A stretch of DNA of 22,016 nt from Caldiserica bacterium UBA4770 (GTDB lineage: Bacteria; Caldisericota; Caldisericia; Caldisericales; Caldisericaceae): positions 17,184 to 39,199 of the forward strand of contig DHHO01000020.1 of the NCBI GenBank assembly GCA_002403335.1. Reading direction: 5' to 3'. Below the pieces are notes generated by a model. The model was not told the origin of the DNA. It searched no databases and was given only the letters and a program-made list of their open reading frames with translations. Below are positions 15,877 to 22,016 of the stretch, one piece after another. Position 1 is the first letter of the stretch. Every line of letters starts with the position of its first letter. Made by a program: the position numbers and the translations under genes.

Positions 15877-16582
15877 AGAAGACGTCAGGGAAAGGTTGGA
15901 AAAGCTTGAAAAACTTATTGGTGAAAAGATACCAAGGACAAAGAGAAAGATTTTTATTACTTCAATTACTCATTCTTCTTTTGCGGGGGAATACAGGGGG
16001 TATCCTTCCAATGAGCGGCTTGAGTTTCTTGGAGACTCGGTTCTTTCACTTTCGATTACCCACTATCTGTTTGCTCACTATGCCAGTTTGAAGGAAGGAG
16101 AGCTGAGCAAAATTCGTGCATACATCGTTTCTGAGAGAAGTCTTTCAGAGAAAGCTTCTTCCCTTAAAATTGGAGACATCATGCTTTTTGGGAAGGGAGA
16201 AATAAAAACCGGTGGGAAGTTTAAGAAAGCAGTTCTTGCAGATACATTGGAGTCTATTATTGCTGCGATGTTTCTAAGCTTTGGATTTGTTAAGGCAGAG
16301 AAGTTTGTCGTGGGGATCTTCTCAAAAGAATTGGAAAAGGCAATGGAAATTGAATCTTCTGACTATAAAACAATGCTTCAGGAATTTGTTCAGAAGAAGC
16401 TTCATACAGTCCCCGAATATAGAATTGCTGGAGAGGAAGTGACTGGTGGTGCCCATATCTTTGTGGCGCAGGTCTTTCTTGGTTCAGAAAAGATCGGACA
16501 AGGAAAGGGGCGTACAAAAAAGGAAGCAGAAGAGAATGCTGCCAGGGAGGCTCTGAAGAATGAGGATTTTGTCGAAGATTAA
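15854..16582 (+). CDS. rnc: Ribonuclease III
   Basis: A double-strand-specific endoribonuclease of 242 residues that processes rRNA precursors. The signature NERLEFLGDSVL (53-64) and the second acidic motif ADTLESIIAAMF form the Mg2+-binding catalytic site. A dsRNA-binding domain covers about 165-235 (KTMLQEFVQKK, GQGKGRTKKEAEENAAREAL). Start choice is uncertain by one codon: GTG 15854 is followed by ATG 15857. Both lie within plsX (about 20 nt overlap), with a weak AAGAG ribosome site. ftsY overlaps the 3' end by 23 nt, so translation is likely coupled. Confidence 0.96.
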   Translation: MMRDSDIREDVRERLEKLEKLIGEKIPRTKRKIFITSITHSSFAGEYRGYPSNERLEFLGDSVLSLSITHYLFAHYASLKEGELSKIRAYIVSERSLSEKASSLKIGDIMLFGKGEIKTGGKFKKAVLADTLESIIAAMFLSFGFVKAEKFVVGIFSKELEKAMEIESSDYKTMLQEFVQKKLHTVPEYRIAGEEVTGGAHIFVAQVFLGSEKIGQGKGRTKKEAEENAAREALKNEDFVED

Positions 16583-17393
16583 GTGTCTTCTTACAGGAAA
16601 AAGTAGTTTCGATGAAATCGAGGATTTTCTCCTCTCTAATGATTTTGGAGTTGATTTTACCAGCTCAATTCTTACTGAAATGAAGGAGAATAAGATAAAT
16701 TCACATAACCTTATGGAGGCATTTAAAGATAAAGTAGAAGCAATTGTTTCTGCCGTGGATTCATCGATGAGGATTAATAATATCCCTCCTACTGTATATC
16801 TCTTTGTAGGCTCAAATGGTTCTGGAAAGACGACAACAATTGCAAAGATTGCAAATAAACTCAAGAAGAATGGTAAAAGTGTCCTTGTTGTTGCAGGTGA
16901 TACATTCAGAGCCGGTGCTATTGAGCAGCTTTCGGAATGGGCTGATAGGATTCAGGTCCCTGTAGTAAAACAGGCACTGGGGAGCGATCCTGCAAGCGTG
17001 ATTTATGATGGGCTTGATAGTGGGATAGTGAGAAAGGTCGATTTTATACTTATAGATACCTCAGGAAGGGTTGAGACTAAGAAAAACCTGATTGGCGAGC
17101 TTAAGAAGATTTACAGTGTTATTTCAAAAAAGATTGAAAGGGTACCGGATGAAATTTTGCTTGTCCTCGATGCTTATATAGGGCAGAACGCACTCAGTCA
17201 GATTGATATTTTTAAAGAGGCAGTTCCTATAACGGGAATTGTGCTTTCTAAGTTTGATGGAAGTGCTTCAGGGGGGATCGTTTTACCCATCATCCAGCAG
17301 TATGGAATCCCTGTAAAGCTTATGGGAACAGGGGAAGGGATTGAAGATATCGAAGCCTTTTCCTGTGAGAAGTATCTAAAGAAGTTAGTGTAA
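16560..17393 (+). CDS. ftsY: Signal recognition particle receptor FtsY
   Basis: A 277-residue SRP receptor GTPase that docks Ffh-ribosome complexes at the membrane. It has only the N and G domains, without the acidic A domain of E. coli FtsY. GTPase motifs are G1 GSNGSGKTT (84-92), DTFRAGAIEQL (114-124), G3 DTSGR (166-170), and G4 SKFDG (230-234), plus DAYIGQNAL. Several positions differ from the usual GxNGxGKTT, DTAGR and TKLDGTAKGG, but nucleotide-contact residues are kept. Start ATG 16560 has Shine-Dalgarno AGGGAGG in the rnc end. ylxM and ffh follow. Confidence 0.96.
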   Translation: MRILSKIKCLLTGKSSFDEIEDFLLSNDFGVDFTSSILTEMKENKINSHNLMEAFKDKVEAIVSAVDSSMRINNIPPTVYLFVGSNGSGKTTTIAKIANKLKKNGKSVLVVAGDTFRAGAIEQLSEWADRIQVPVVKQALGSDPASVIYDGLDSGIVRKVDFILIDTSGRVETKKNLIGELKKIYSVISKKIERVPDEILLVLDAYIGQNALSQIDIFKEAVPITGIVLSKFDGSASGGIVLPIIQQYGIPVKLMGTGEGIEDIEAFSCEKYLKKLV

Positions 17394-17402
17394 GGAGGTT
17401 TT

Positions 17403-17810
17403 ATGAAGAAAGAAAAGGTAACTGCCGGCTATAATATTACCCCGAGGGAGAAGAAATTGCTTAAGAAGGCAAGAATAAAAGAGTTAATGGAGACATATCC
17501 TGGACTTTTGACAGATAAGGAGAAAAAAATTCTCTCCCTTTACATAGATCCTGATATGAGTGGTGCGCTTGTAGCAAGAAGATTGAATGTTTCTCGCCAG
17601 GCAGTTCACGATCATATAAAGCGCGCAACTGCAAAGATGGAGCAGTGTGATAAACGTGCAAATCTTGTTGAGTTGAGAAAGAAAAAGATTGGAGTAATTG
17701 TAAAGATTGAAAGGGCGATTGATGACCTTGAGGCAATTACTGGAAAAGAGGGGCTGCCAATCATTCAGGAGATTAAAGGACTTCTTAAAAAGTTAAAAAG
17801 GATTATTTAG
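17403..17810 (+). CDS. ylxM: YlxM family HTH protein of the SRP locus
   Basis: A 135-residue protein. The central segment KILSLYIDPDMSGALVARRLNVSRQAVHDHIKRA is a sigma-70 region 4-like HTH, typical of YlxM, and the C-terminal half is a charged helical region. YlxM proteins are regularly encoded just before ffh and, in streptococci, are reported to modulate SRP activity. The gene sits between ftsY and ffh, and its Shine-Dalgarno AAGGAGG precedes the ATG by 4 nt. The ffh ribosome site begins on the last base of its stop codon, so translation of the two may be coupled. Confidence 0.9.
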   Translation: MKKEKVTAGYNITPREKKLLKKARIKELMETYPGLLTDKEKKILSLYIDPDMSGALVARRLNVSRQAVHDHIKRATAKMEQCDKRANLVELRKKKIGVIVKIERAIDDLEAITGKEGLPIIQEIKGLLKKLKRII

Positions 17811-17820
17811 GAGGTTTCGT

Positions 17821-19128
17821 ATTTTCGAAAATTTAAAGGAAAACCTCGAGAAGGTTTTCAAAAAGTTGAGAAGTAAAGGAAGGTTATCAGACGAAGATAT
17901 ACATTCATCCCTTAGAGAGTTAAGGATAGCTCTTCTTGAGGGAGATGTAAACCTTGATGTCGTAAAGAATGTGGTTTCAAGGGTAGAGGAAAAAGCGAAG
18001 GAACAAAGAGTTATCGAAAGCATTGCTCCTGCTGAACAGGTCATTACCATCCTCTATAATGAACTTATAACAATCCTTGGGGATCCTGCTCCTCTTAAAG
18101 TGGACCCAAATGTGTTGAATTTTATCATGCTTGTTGGCCTTCAGGGAAATGGAAAGACTACAACTTCCGTTAAACTTGCCCACTTTCTCCGTGAAAAGGG
18201 TATGAAGGTTCTTCTTGTTCCTTTTGATTTTAAGAGACCGGCTGCAAGAGAACAGCTGATGGTCCTTGGTGGAAGAGATGGAATTCCTGTTTTCAATGAT
18301 AGTTCAGAAAACCCCGATATTGTTATTAATAATGCTTTTAAGTACTTAAAAGATGGTGGGTTTAATGTGGCAATCCTTGATACTGCAGGGAGAAAAGAAA
18401 TAGATGTGGAAGTTATGAATGAATTGAAGTATATAAAGGATGTTTTACACCCTTCGGAAATCCTTCTTGTTATGGATGGGACAATCGGGCAAGGGGCTCT
18501 TACAGTTGCAAGGAGCTTCAATGAGGAGATAAGCCTCACTGGTGCAATATTTACAAAGTTTGATAGTAGTGCAAAGGGTGGGAGTGTTCTTTCTTTTAGA
18601 TATGTAACCGGGAAACCTGTTAAGTTTCTTGGAGTCGGGGAGAACGTTGAAGATATCGAAGTATTTGATCCTCGCAGGCTTATTTCGAGAATACTTGGTA
18701 GAGGTGATATTCAAACACTTGTTGAGAAGGTTGAGCGAACAATCTCTGAGCAAGAAAGCGAGGAGCTTGCTAAAAAGGTCTTGGACGGGAAATTTACGTT
18801 GAAAGATTTCAAAGAGGAACTTTTGCGCTTTAAAAAGATGGGAGGAATTTCAAGTGTTGTTTCCTACCTTCCTTCTATACCAAATTTCAAGATTCCGAAG
18901 GATTTTTCAGACGAAAAGATGATTAAAAAAATGGTGGCTATTATCGATAGCATGACTGAAGAAGAGCGGGATGATCCCGATATTGTGAATGGGTCAAGGA
19001 GGGCAAGGATTGCAAAGGGAGCAGGTGTAGAGAAGCACGATGTTAATGTGCTTTTAAAAAACTTTTCTACATTTAGGAAACTTTCTAAAAATTTAGAAGA
19101 TATTGACCGAATATTCAAATTCAGTTAA
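17821..19128 (+). CDS. ffh: Signal recognition particle protein Ffh, probable AUU start codon
   Basis: A 435-residue SRP GTPase that binds signal peptides and SRP RNA. The N domain is followed by G1 GLQGNGKTTT (from 106), DFKRPAAREQL, G3 DTAGR (187-191), G4 TKFD (245-248), and an M domain with KKMGGI, SMTEEER and SRRARIAKGAG. The methionine-rich tail is short. Family proteins begin MFENL; here the frame reads I-F-E-N-L from ATT at 17821, 6 nt after a strong Shine-Dalgarno GGAGG (17810-17814). The first conventional start, TTG 17866, has no ribosome site and would remove 15 conserved N-domain residues. The Gly-Asp of the usual TKLDGDARGG is replaced by Ser-Ser. Confidence 0.95.
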   Translation: MFENLKENLEKVFKKLRSKGRLSDEDIHSSLRELRIALLEGDVNLDVVKNVVSRVEEKAKEQRVIESIAPAEQVITILYNELITILGDPAPLKVDPNVLNFIMLVGLQGNGKTTTSVKLAHFLREKGMKVLLVPFDFKRPAAREQLMVLGGRDGIPVFNDSSENPDIVINNAFKYLKDGGFNVAILDTAGRKEIDVEVMNELKYIKDVLHPSEILLVMDGTIGQGALTVARSFNEEISLTGAIFTKFDSSAKGGSVLSFRYVTGKPVKFLGVGENVEDIEVFDPRRLISRILGRGDIQTLVEKVERTISEQESEELAKKVLDGKFTLKDFKEELLRFKKMGGISSVVSYLPSIPNFKIPKDFSDEKMIKKMVAIIDSMTEEERDDPDIVNGSRRARIAKGAGVEKHDVNVLLKNFSTFRKLSKNLEDIDRIFKFS

Positions 19129-19131
19129 AAT
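19103..19131 (+). promoter_or_regulatory. Possible internal promoter for rpsP and downstream genes
   Basis: TTGACC (19103-19108), 17-nt spacer, TAAAAT (19126-19131), overlapping the end of ffh. A start near 19138 would give a leader of about 20 nt with the rpsP Shine-Dalgarno. Confidence 0.45.
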
Positions 19132-19160
19132 AGTGAGAGTTTTTTAAGGAGGTCGTAAAA

Positions 19161-19430
19161 TTGGCTACTAAAATAAAACTTGCAAGAGTTGGAGCACCTC
19201 ATCGGGCGACTTACAGGGTGATTGTTACTGACTCGCGGAGTGCAACAGACAGTAAATTTATCGAAAATCTTGGCTTCTGGGACCCTATTTCAGAACCTGA
19301 GAAGATTGTTGTTGACAAGGAAAGAGCTTTGGAATGGCTATTAAAAGGAGCTAAACCTACGGAATCTGTGGTGAAGATCCTGAAGAGAGCAAGAATCTGG
19401 GACGAATTCTTGAAAACGAAGAGGAGGTAA
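19161..19430 (+). CDS. rpsP: 30S ribosomal protein S16
   Basis: An 89-residue small-subunit protein. KIKLARVGAPHRATYRVIVTDSR and the FIENLGFWDP segment are the S16 signatures, followed by the ALEWLLKGAKPTESV motif. The start codon is TTG at 19161, with Shine-Dalgarno AAGGAGG (19146-19152) 8 nt away. The stop is followed within 6 nt by the khpA start. Confidence 0.97.
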   Translation: MATKIKLARVGAPHRATYRVIVTDSRSATDSKFIENLGFWDPISEPEKIVVDKERALEWLLKGAKPTESVVKILKRARIWDEFLKTKRR

Positions 19431-19436
19431 TTGAAA

Positions 19437-19685
19437 ATGAAGGAATTGGTTGAGATTGTTGTAAAGGCATTGGTTGACAATCCTGAAGAAGTAAGGATTC
19501 AGGAAATTGCTGGTGAACAGGCAGTGATTTATGAAATTAAAGTTGCTGATTCTGATATTGGAAAGGTGATTGGTAAGCAGGGAAAAACTGCTAATGCGCT
19601 GCGTACAATTGTAAAAGCCGCAGCAAGCAAAATTGGTAAGAACGCGAGCATTCAAATCAATTCGAAACCAAAGGAAATAGTATAA
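19437..19685 (+). CDS. khpA: KH-domain RNA-binding protein KhpA
   Basis: An 82-residue single-KH-domain protein (YlqC family). The N-terminus MKELVEIVVKALVDNPEEV and the GKVIGKQGKTANALR segment, with its GxxG RNA-binding loop, are typical. An in-frame TTG at 19431 directly after the rpsP stop is less likely than ATG 19437, because Shine-Dalgarno GAGGAGG (19421-19427) is then 9 nt away instead of 3. The place between rpsP and ylqD/trmD is conserved in Gram-positive bacteria. Confidence 0.94.
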   Translation: MKELVEIVVKALVDNPEEVRIQEIAGEQAVIYEIKVADSDIGKVIGKQGKTANALRTIVKAAASKIGKNASIQINSKPKEIV

Positions 19686-19703
19686 TCCCTCAGGAGGAGC
19701 CCG

Positions 19704-20120
19704 ATGAGTGCGCTTTACCTTAAACAGAGCGTTGTTGTAAAGGTCGTTGTAACGGAGAAGTTTAAAGAGGAATATAAGGCGGAGCTTCAGAGACAGATAA
19801 GCACCGCGGAAAGCAGAGCAAAGGAATTAAGATCTTCACTTTCACGTGTTGTCATTGAGAGTGCAGGGATTTCAAATGCAAGCTATGTCGAAACTCTCAA
19901 ATCAAGAATTGAGGAGGAGAGAATGCTACAGGAATCCGTTGCAGCCGAGCTTAGAGAAAGATTGAAAGATGTTGATAAACTTGAAGTCAATTCTATCTTT
20001 CCTTACACGGTGTTAGAAGGTCTCACTGAAGTAAAAGAAGGTGACAATCTCTTTAGAAAAATCAGTTCTCAAGAAATCCTCTTAAAAGATGACATTGTGA
20101 TCGGTATTAAAAGTGATTAG
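19704..20120 (+). CDS. ylqD: YlqD family coiled-coil protein
   Basis: A 138-residue protein of unknown role. Short beta strands at the N-terminus (VVVKVVVTEKF) are followed by a long charged helix, probably a coiled coil (about 18-95). A beta-type C-terminus follows (VLEGLTEVKEGDNLF, KDDIVIGIK). Size, architecture and position after khpA match B. subtilis YlqD. In B. subtilis rimM comes next; here the next gene is trmD. It does not show the RimM PRC-barrel sequence. Shine-Dalgarno GGAGG lies 6-7 nt before the ATG. Its stop codon lies in a hairpin that holds the trmD ribosome site. Confidence 0.75.
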   Translation: MSALYLKQSVVVKVVVTEKFKEEYKAELQRQISTAESRAKELRSSLSRVVIESAGISNASYVETLKSRIEEERMLQESVAAELRERLKDVDKLEVNSIFPYTVLEGLTEVKEGDNLFRKISSQEILLKDDIVIGIKSD

Positions 20121-20136
20121 GCACCGTGAGGTGCCT
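20119..20136 (+). promoter_or_regulatory. Hairpin covering the trmD Shine-Dalgarno
   Basis: AGGCACC (20119-20125) pairs perfectly with GGTGCCT (20130-20136) around a GTGA loop of GNRA type. The only Shine-Dalgarno-like sequence for trmD, GAGGTG (20128-20133), is in the loop and 3' arm. The 5' arm overlaps the ylqD stop codon, so a ribosome ending ylqD would open it. No U-tract follows, so it is not a terminator. Confidence 0.65.
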
Positions 20137-20141
20137 CCTTT

Positions 20142-20900
20142 ATGAATATTCATGTCATTACGATTTTTCCTGAGGTATTTTTAGCCCTTGAGGGTTTTGG
20201 TATTTTAAAAATTGCAAAAGAAAAATCTCTTTTGAATGTCTTTGTCCATAATCTCAGGGATTACACAGAGGATAAGCATAAGACAACTGATGATAGGCCT
20301 TATGGTGGGGGTGCAGGTATGGTTATGCTTGCCTCACCCCTTATAAAGTCAATTAAAGATATTGAGAGTAATTATGGTCATTCATACAGGGTTTTTATCA
20401 CCCCTCAGGGGGAAAAGTTTAACATGAGTATTGCCGATTTTTTATCCAAGAAAGAATCTCTTATCCTTTTTCCTGCCCACTATGAGGGCATTGATGAAAG
20501 GGTTATAGGACTTTTTGATATGGAGGTTTCTGTGGGGGATTTTATTGTAAGTGGGGGAGAGATTCCTGCACTTCTTATTATGGATGCTATTACTCGCCTC
20601 ATCCCTGGGGTACTTGGCAATGAGGAGTCTTTAAGTGAGGAAAGTTTTTCAAAGAACCTTTTAGAATACCCCCACTATTCCAGACCTGAGGAGATTTCGG
20701 GAGAGAAAGTTCCGGGTGTGTTATTATCCGGGAACCATGAAAAGATAAGGAAATGGAGATTGAAAGAGTCTCTTAAAAGGACCCTTATAAAAAGATCGGA
20801 TTTGATATGTAAAAGAAACTTTTCAGAGGAGGAGAAGGAGATCCTTCTTGAGATAAAACAAGAATTGGATGATATTTTTAAGAAAATCTTGAAAGGATGA
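20142..20900 (+). CDS. trmD: tRNA (guanine-37-N1) methyltransferase TrmD
   Basis: A 252-residue SPOUT methyltransferase, active as a dimer, that makes m1G37 and prevents frameshifting. DDRPYGGGAGMVM (50-62), HYEGIDERV (113-121), SVGDFIVSGGE (130-140) and RLIPGVLG (152-159) form the trefoil-knot SAM site. LLEYPHYSRP and LLSGNHEKIRKWR are the tRNA-binding segments. The E. coli catalytic Asp169 (in EDSF) aligns with Glu167 (EESF) here, and the usual C-G before HYEGID reads P-A. The ATG is placed after a hairpin containing its ribosome site. The stop overlaps the next gene as ATGA. Confidence 0.97.
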   Translation: MNIHVITIFPEVFLALEGFGILKIAKEKSLLNVFVHNLRDYTEDKHKTTDDRPYGGGAGMVMLASPLIKSIKDIESNYGHSYRVFITPQGEKFNMSIADFLSKKESLILFPAHYEGIDERVIGLFDMEVSVGDFIVSGGEIPALLIMDAITRLIPGVLGNEESLSEESFSKNLLEYPHYSRPEEISGEKVPGVLLSGNHEKIRKWRLKESLKRTLIKRSDLICKRNFSEEEKEILLEIKQELDDIFKKILKG

Positions 20901-21460
20901 ATCTATATCTTGCACTTCTTCATTATCCTGTTTACAACAGGAAGAGGGAAGTTGTTGTCACAAGTGTTGTTGTTCACGATGTTCATGATATTTCGAGGGC
21001 CTCAAGGACGTATGGAGTAAATAGATTTTACATTGTTCAGCCCTTCGAAGAGGAAAGGAAGATGGTTGAGCGTGTCATTACATTCTGGAATTCTTCCGGG
21101 CTTGGTTATAATCTCACAAGAGCCCAGGCACTTTCTGTAGTCTCTCTTAAAGAGAGCTTCGGGAATGTACTTATGGATATAAAGAAAGAGTTTGGGGAGT
21201 ATCCTTTAGTTATTGGTACCTCTGCACAGGCACAAGAAATTCCTCTGATTACATTTCAGGAAACCGCCCAGCGTCTCAAGGATAATAAAGCAGTACTACT
21301 ACTCTTCGGAACAGGGTGGGGTATCGCATTACCATTACTTGAGAAGATTGATTGCTTTTTACCTCCTATTGTTGGCATAGGAGAGTTTAACCATCTTTCT
21401 GTTCGAAGTGCCGCATCAATTGTACTTGATAGAATTGTATCGCTTTATAAAGAGCTTTAA
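20897..21460 (+). CDS. TrmD-associated SPOUT RNA methyltransferase
   Basis: A 187-residue protein resembling the RNA methyltransferase domain family found beside trmD in Thermotoga and Aquifex relatives (TM1570 type). Seen features are the N-terminal LYLALLHYPVYNR, a VHDVHDISRASRTYGV segment and a knot-like C-terminal half with LLLFGTGWGI, PPIVGIGEFNHLSVRSAASIVLDR. The last motif resembles the SAM-binding knot of SPOUT enzymes. The substrate is unknown. Start ATG overlaps the trmD stop (ATGA), so the two are translationally coupled. rplS, which often follows trmD, is not present. Confidence 0.85.
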   Translation: MNLYLALLHYPVYNRKREVVVTSVVVHDVHDISRASRTYGVNRFYIVQPFEEERKMVERVITFWNSSGLGYNLTRAQALSVVSLKESFGNVLMDIKKEFGEYPLVIGTSAQAQEIPLITFQETAQRLKDNKAVLLLFGTGWGIALPLLEKIDCFLPPIVGIGEFNHLSVRSAASIVLDRIVSLYKEL

Positions 21461-21518
21461 TTTTTCAATCAAACTTTTAATAAAACATACTCCGTTTTTT
21501 AGTTAAATCTTATTTTGA

Positions 21519-21552
21519 TATAATATGCCTGTTTAATTTTCTTAAAGGGGTG
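21519..21552 (+). promoter_or_regulatory. -10 box and ribosome binding site of the 21557 lipoprotein gene
   Basis: A perfect TATAAT at 21519-21524 with no good -35 box, then a leader of about 27 nt with AAAGGGGTG (21544-21552) before the ATG. Confidence 0.45.
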
Positions 21553-21556
21553 TTAT

Positions 21557-22016
21557 ATGAAAAAACTATTATTTATCGCTGTAGCTTTTGGAATGATTTT
21601 TAGTTTTTATGGTTGTAGTGGAGGAGGCCTTAAGGTAGATAGGTTCATATTTTGTTCTCAGATTAATGGGGATAGAGATTTTGTAGAAAAGACTGATAAA
21701 ACTTTTTTAAAGGGAGAGGAGAGTGTACTGGTATATGCCGAGGTATCAGGTTTCAGGTTCTCTGATATTTCTGGAGTTAGTGAGTACTGGCCGACAGTAG
21801 AGGTAGAGGTGAAAGACTCCTCCGGGAATACTGTTGTAGGAAAACAGAAGATTATTGACGAAAAGCTTACCCCAGATTCTACTTTGACTTATCTTTATTT
21901 TTCTATTAACCTCCCTCTTCCTTCAAATATTCCTCAGGGTAAGTATACTATGACCGTATATTTCAAGGATAATTACTCAGGTAATTCTGTTACTTACGAG
22001 GATACTTTCAATCTTG
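21557..22016 (+). CDS. Predicted lipoprotein, 3' end beyond the window
   Basis: An open frame of at least 153 codons running off the window end. The N-terminus is a signal peptide with two Lys, a hydrophobic core and the sequence F-Y-G-C at 17-20, a loose lipobox with Cys20. The mature part (from about 50) alternates beta-type segments such as SVLVYAEVSGF, TVEVEVKDSSGN and GKYTMTVYFKDN. These suggest an immunoglobulin-like beta-sandwich that binds a ligand or partner at the cell surface. No family is recognised. It has its own promoter and is not part of the trmD operon. Confidence 0.8.
   Translation, partial: MKKLLFIAVAFGMIFSFYGCSGGGLKVDRFIFCSQINGDRDFVEKTDKTFLKGEESVLVYAEVSGFRFSDISGVSEYWPTVEVEVKDSSGNTVVGKQKIIDEKLTPDSTLTYLYFSINLPLPSNIPQGKYTMTVYFKDNYSGNSVTYEDTFNL

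Noticed and set aside
17866..17868. TTG as the start of ffh
   Set aside because: It lacks a ribosome site and removes the conserved FENL N-terminus; ATT at 17821 fits better.
19681..19686. TATAAT at the end of khpA
   Set aside because: It overlaps the stop codon, has no -35 box and stands in a tight operon.

Overview
The window is a compact, AT-rich stretch of a bacterial chromosome. The genes are housekeeping and bacterial in type: rRNA, bacterial aminoacyl-tRNA synthetases, L20/L35/L32/S16, IF3, PlsX, RNase III, FtsY/Ffh and TrmD. AGA/AGG arginine codons and Lys/Glu-rich, short proteins suggest a thermophilic or deep-branching lineage. The order rpmF-plsX-rnc-ftsY-ylxM-ffh-rpsP-khpA-ylqD-trmD resembles Firmicutes, while TrmD followed by a second SPOUT methyltransferase resembles Thermotoga-like genomes. 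A Caldisericota-type bacterium would fit, but this is a guess; I see no phage, IS element or CRISPR array.

Layout. 1-485: 3' end of a 23S rRNA gene and the 5S rRNA of an rRNA operon reading rightward. 486-762: a gene-free tail with nested inverted repeats. 763-1416 (-): a PAQR/hemolysin III membrane protein. 1574-3739 (+): a large Dna2-like nuclease-helicase relative whose catalytic motifs look eroded. 3743-5407 (-): geranylgeranyl-reductase-family flavoprotein and methylglyoxal synthase. 5627-6523 (+): an unrecognised lipoprotein. 6492-8439 (-): an XRE regulator followed by CTP synthase. 8648-10663 (+): tRNA-Val and thrS. 10656-11946 (+): the infC-rpmI-rplT operon with a structured leader. 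12108-21460 (+): tRNA-Ala, leuS and then a dense run of ribosome, phospholipid, RNA-processing, signal-recognition and tRNA-modification genes. 21557-end (+): a second lipoprotein, cut by the window edge.

How the parts work together. Most + strand genes make or tune the translation and protein-targeting machinery: aminoacylation (ThrRS, LeuRS, two tRNAs), initiation (IF3), ribosomal proteins L35, L20, L32 and S16, rRNA processing (RNase III), tRNA methylation (TrmD and probably its SPOUT neighbour), RNA chaperoning (KhpA) and co-translational targeting (FtsY, YlxM, Ffh). The minus-strand genes are metabolic or regulatory.

The most interesting signals are regulatory. The infC leader can be folded as two hairpins inside a closing helix, with a possible pseudoknot competing with an intrinsic terminator. 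infC appears to start at AUA and ffh at AUU, both behind strong Shine-Dalgarno sequences. Four minus-strand genes have a -10 box only 5-7 nt before the ATG, which predicts leaderless mRNAs. The trmD Shine-Dalgarno lies inside a GNRA-capped hairpin overlapping the stop codon of the preceding gene. The Dna2-like protein is the best candidate for a protein of altered function. All of these come from reading the sequence by eye; no folding or database search was run.
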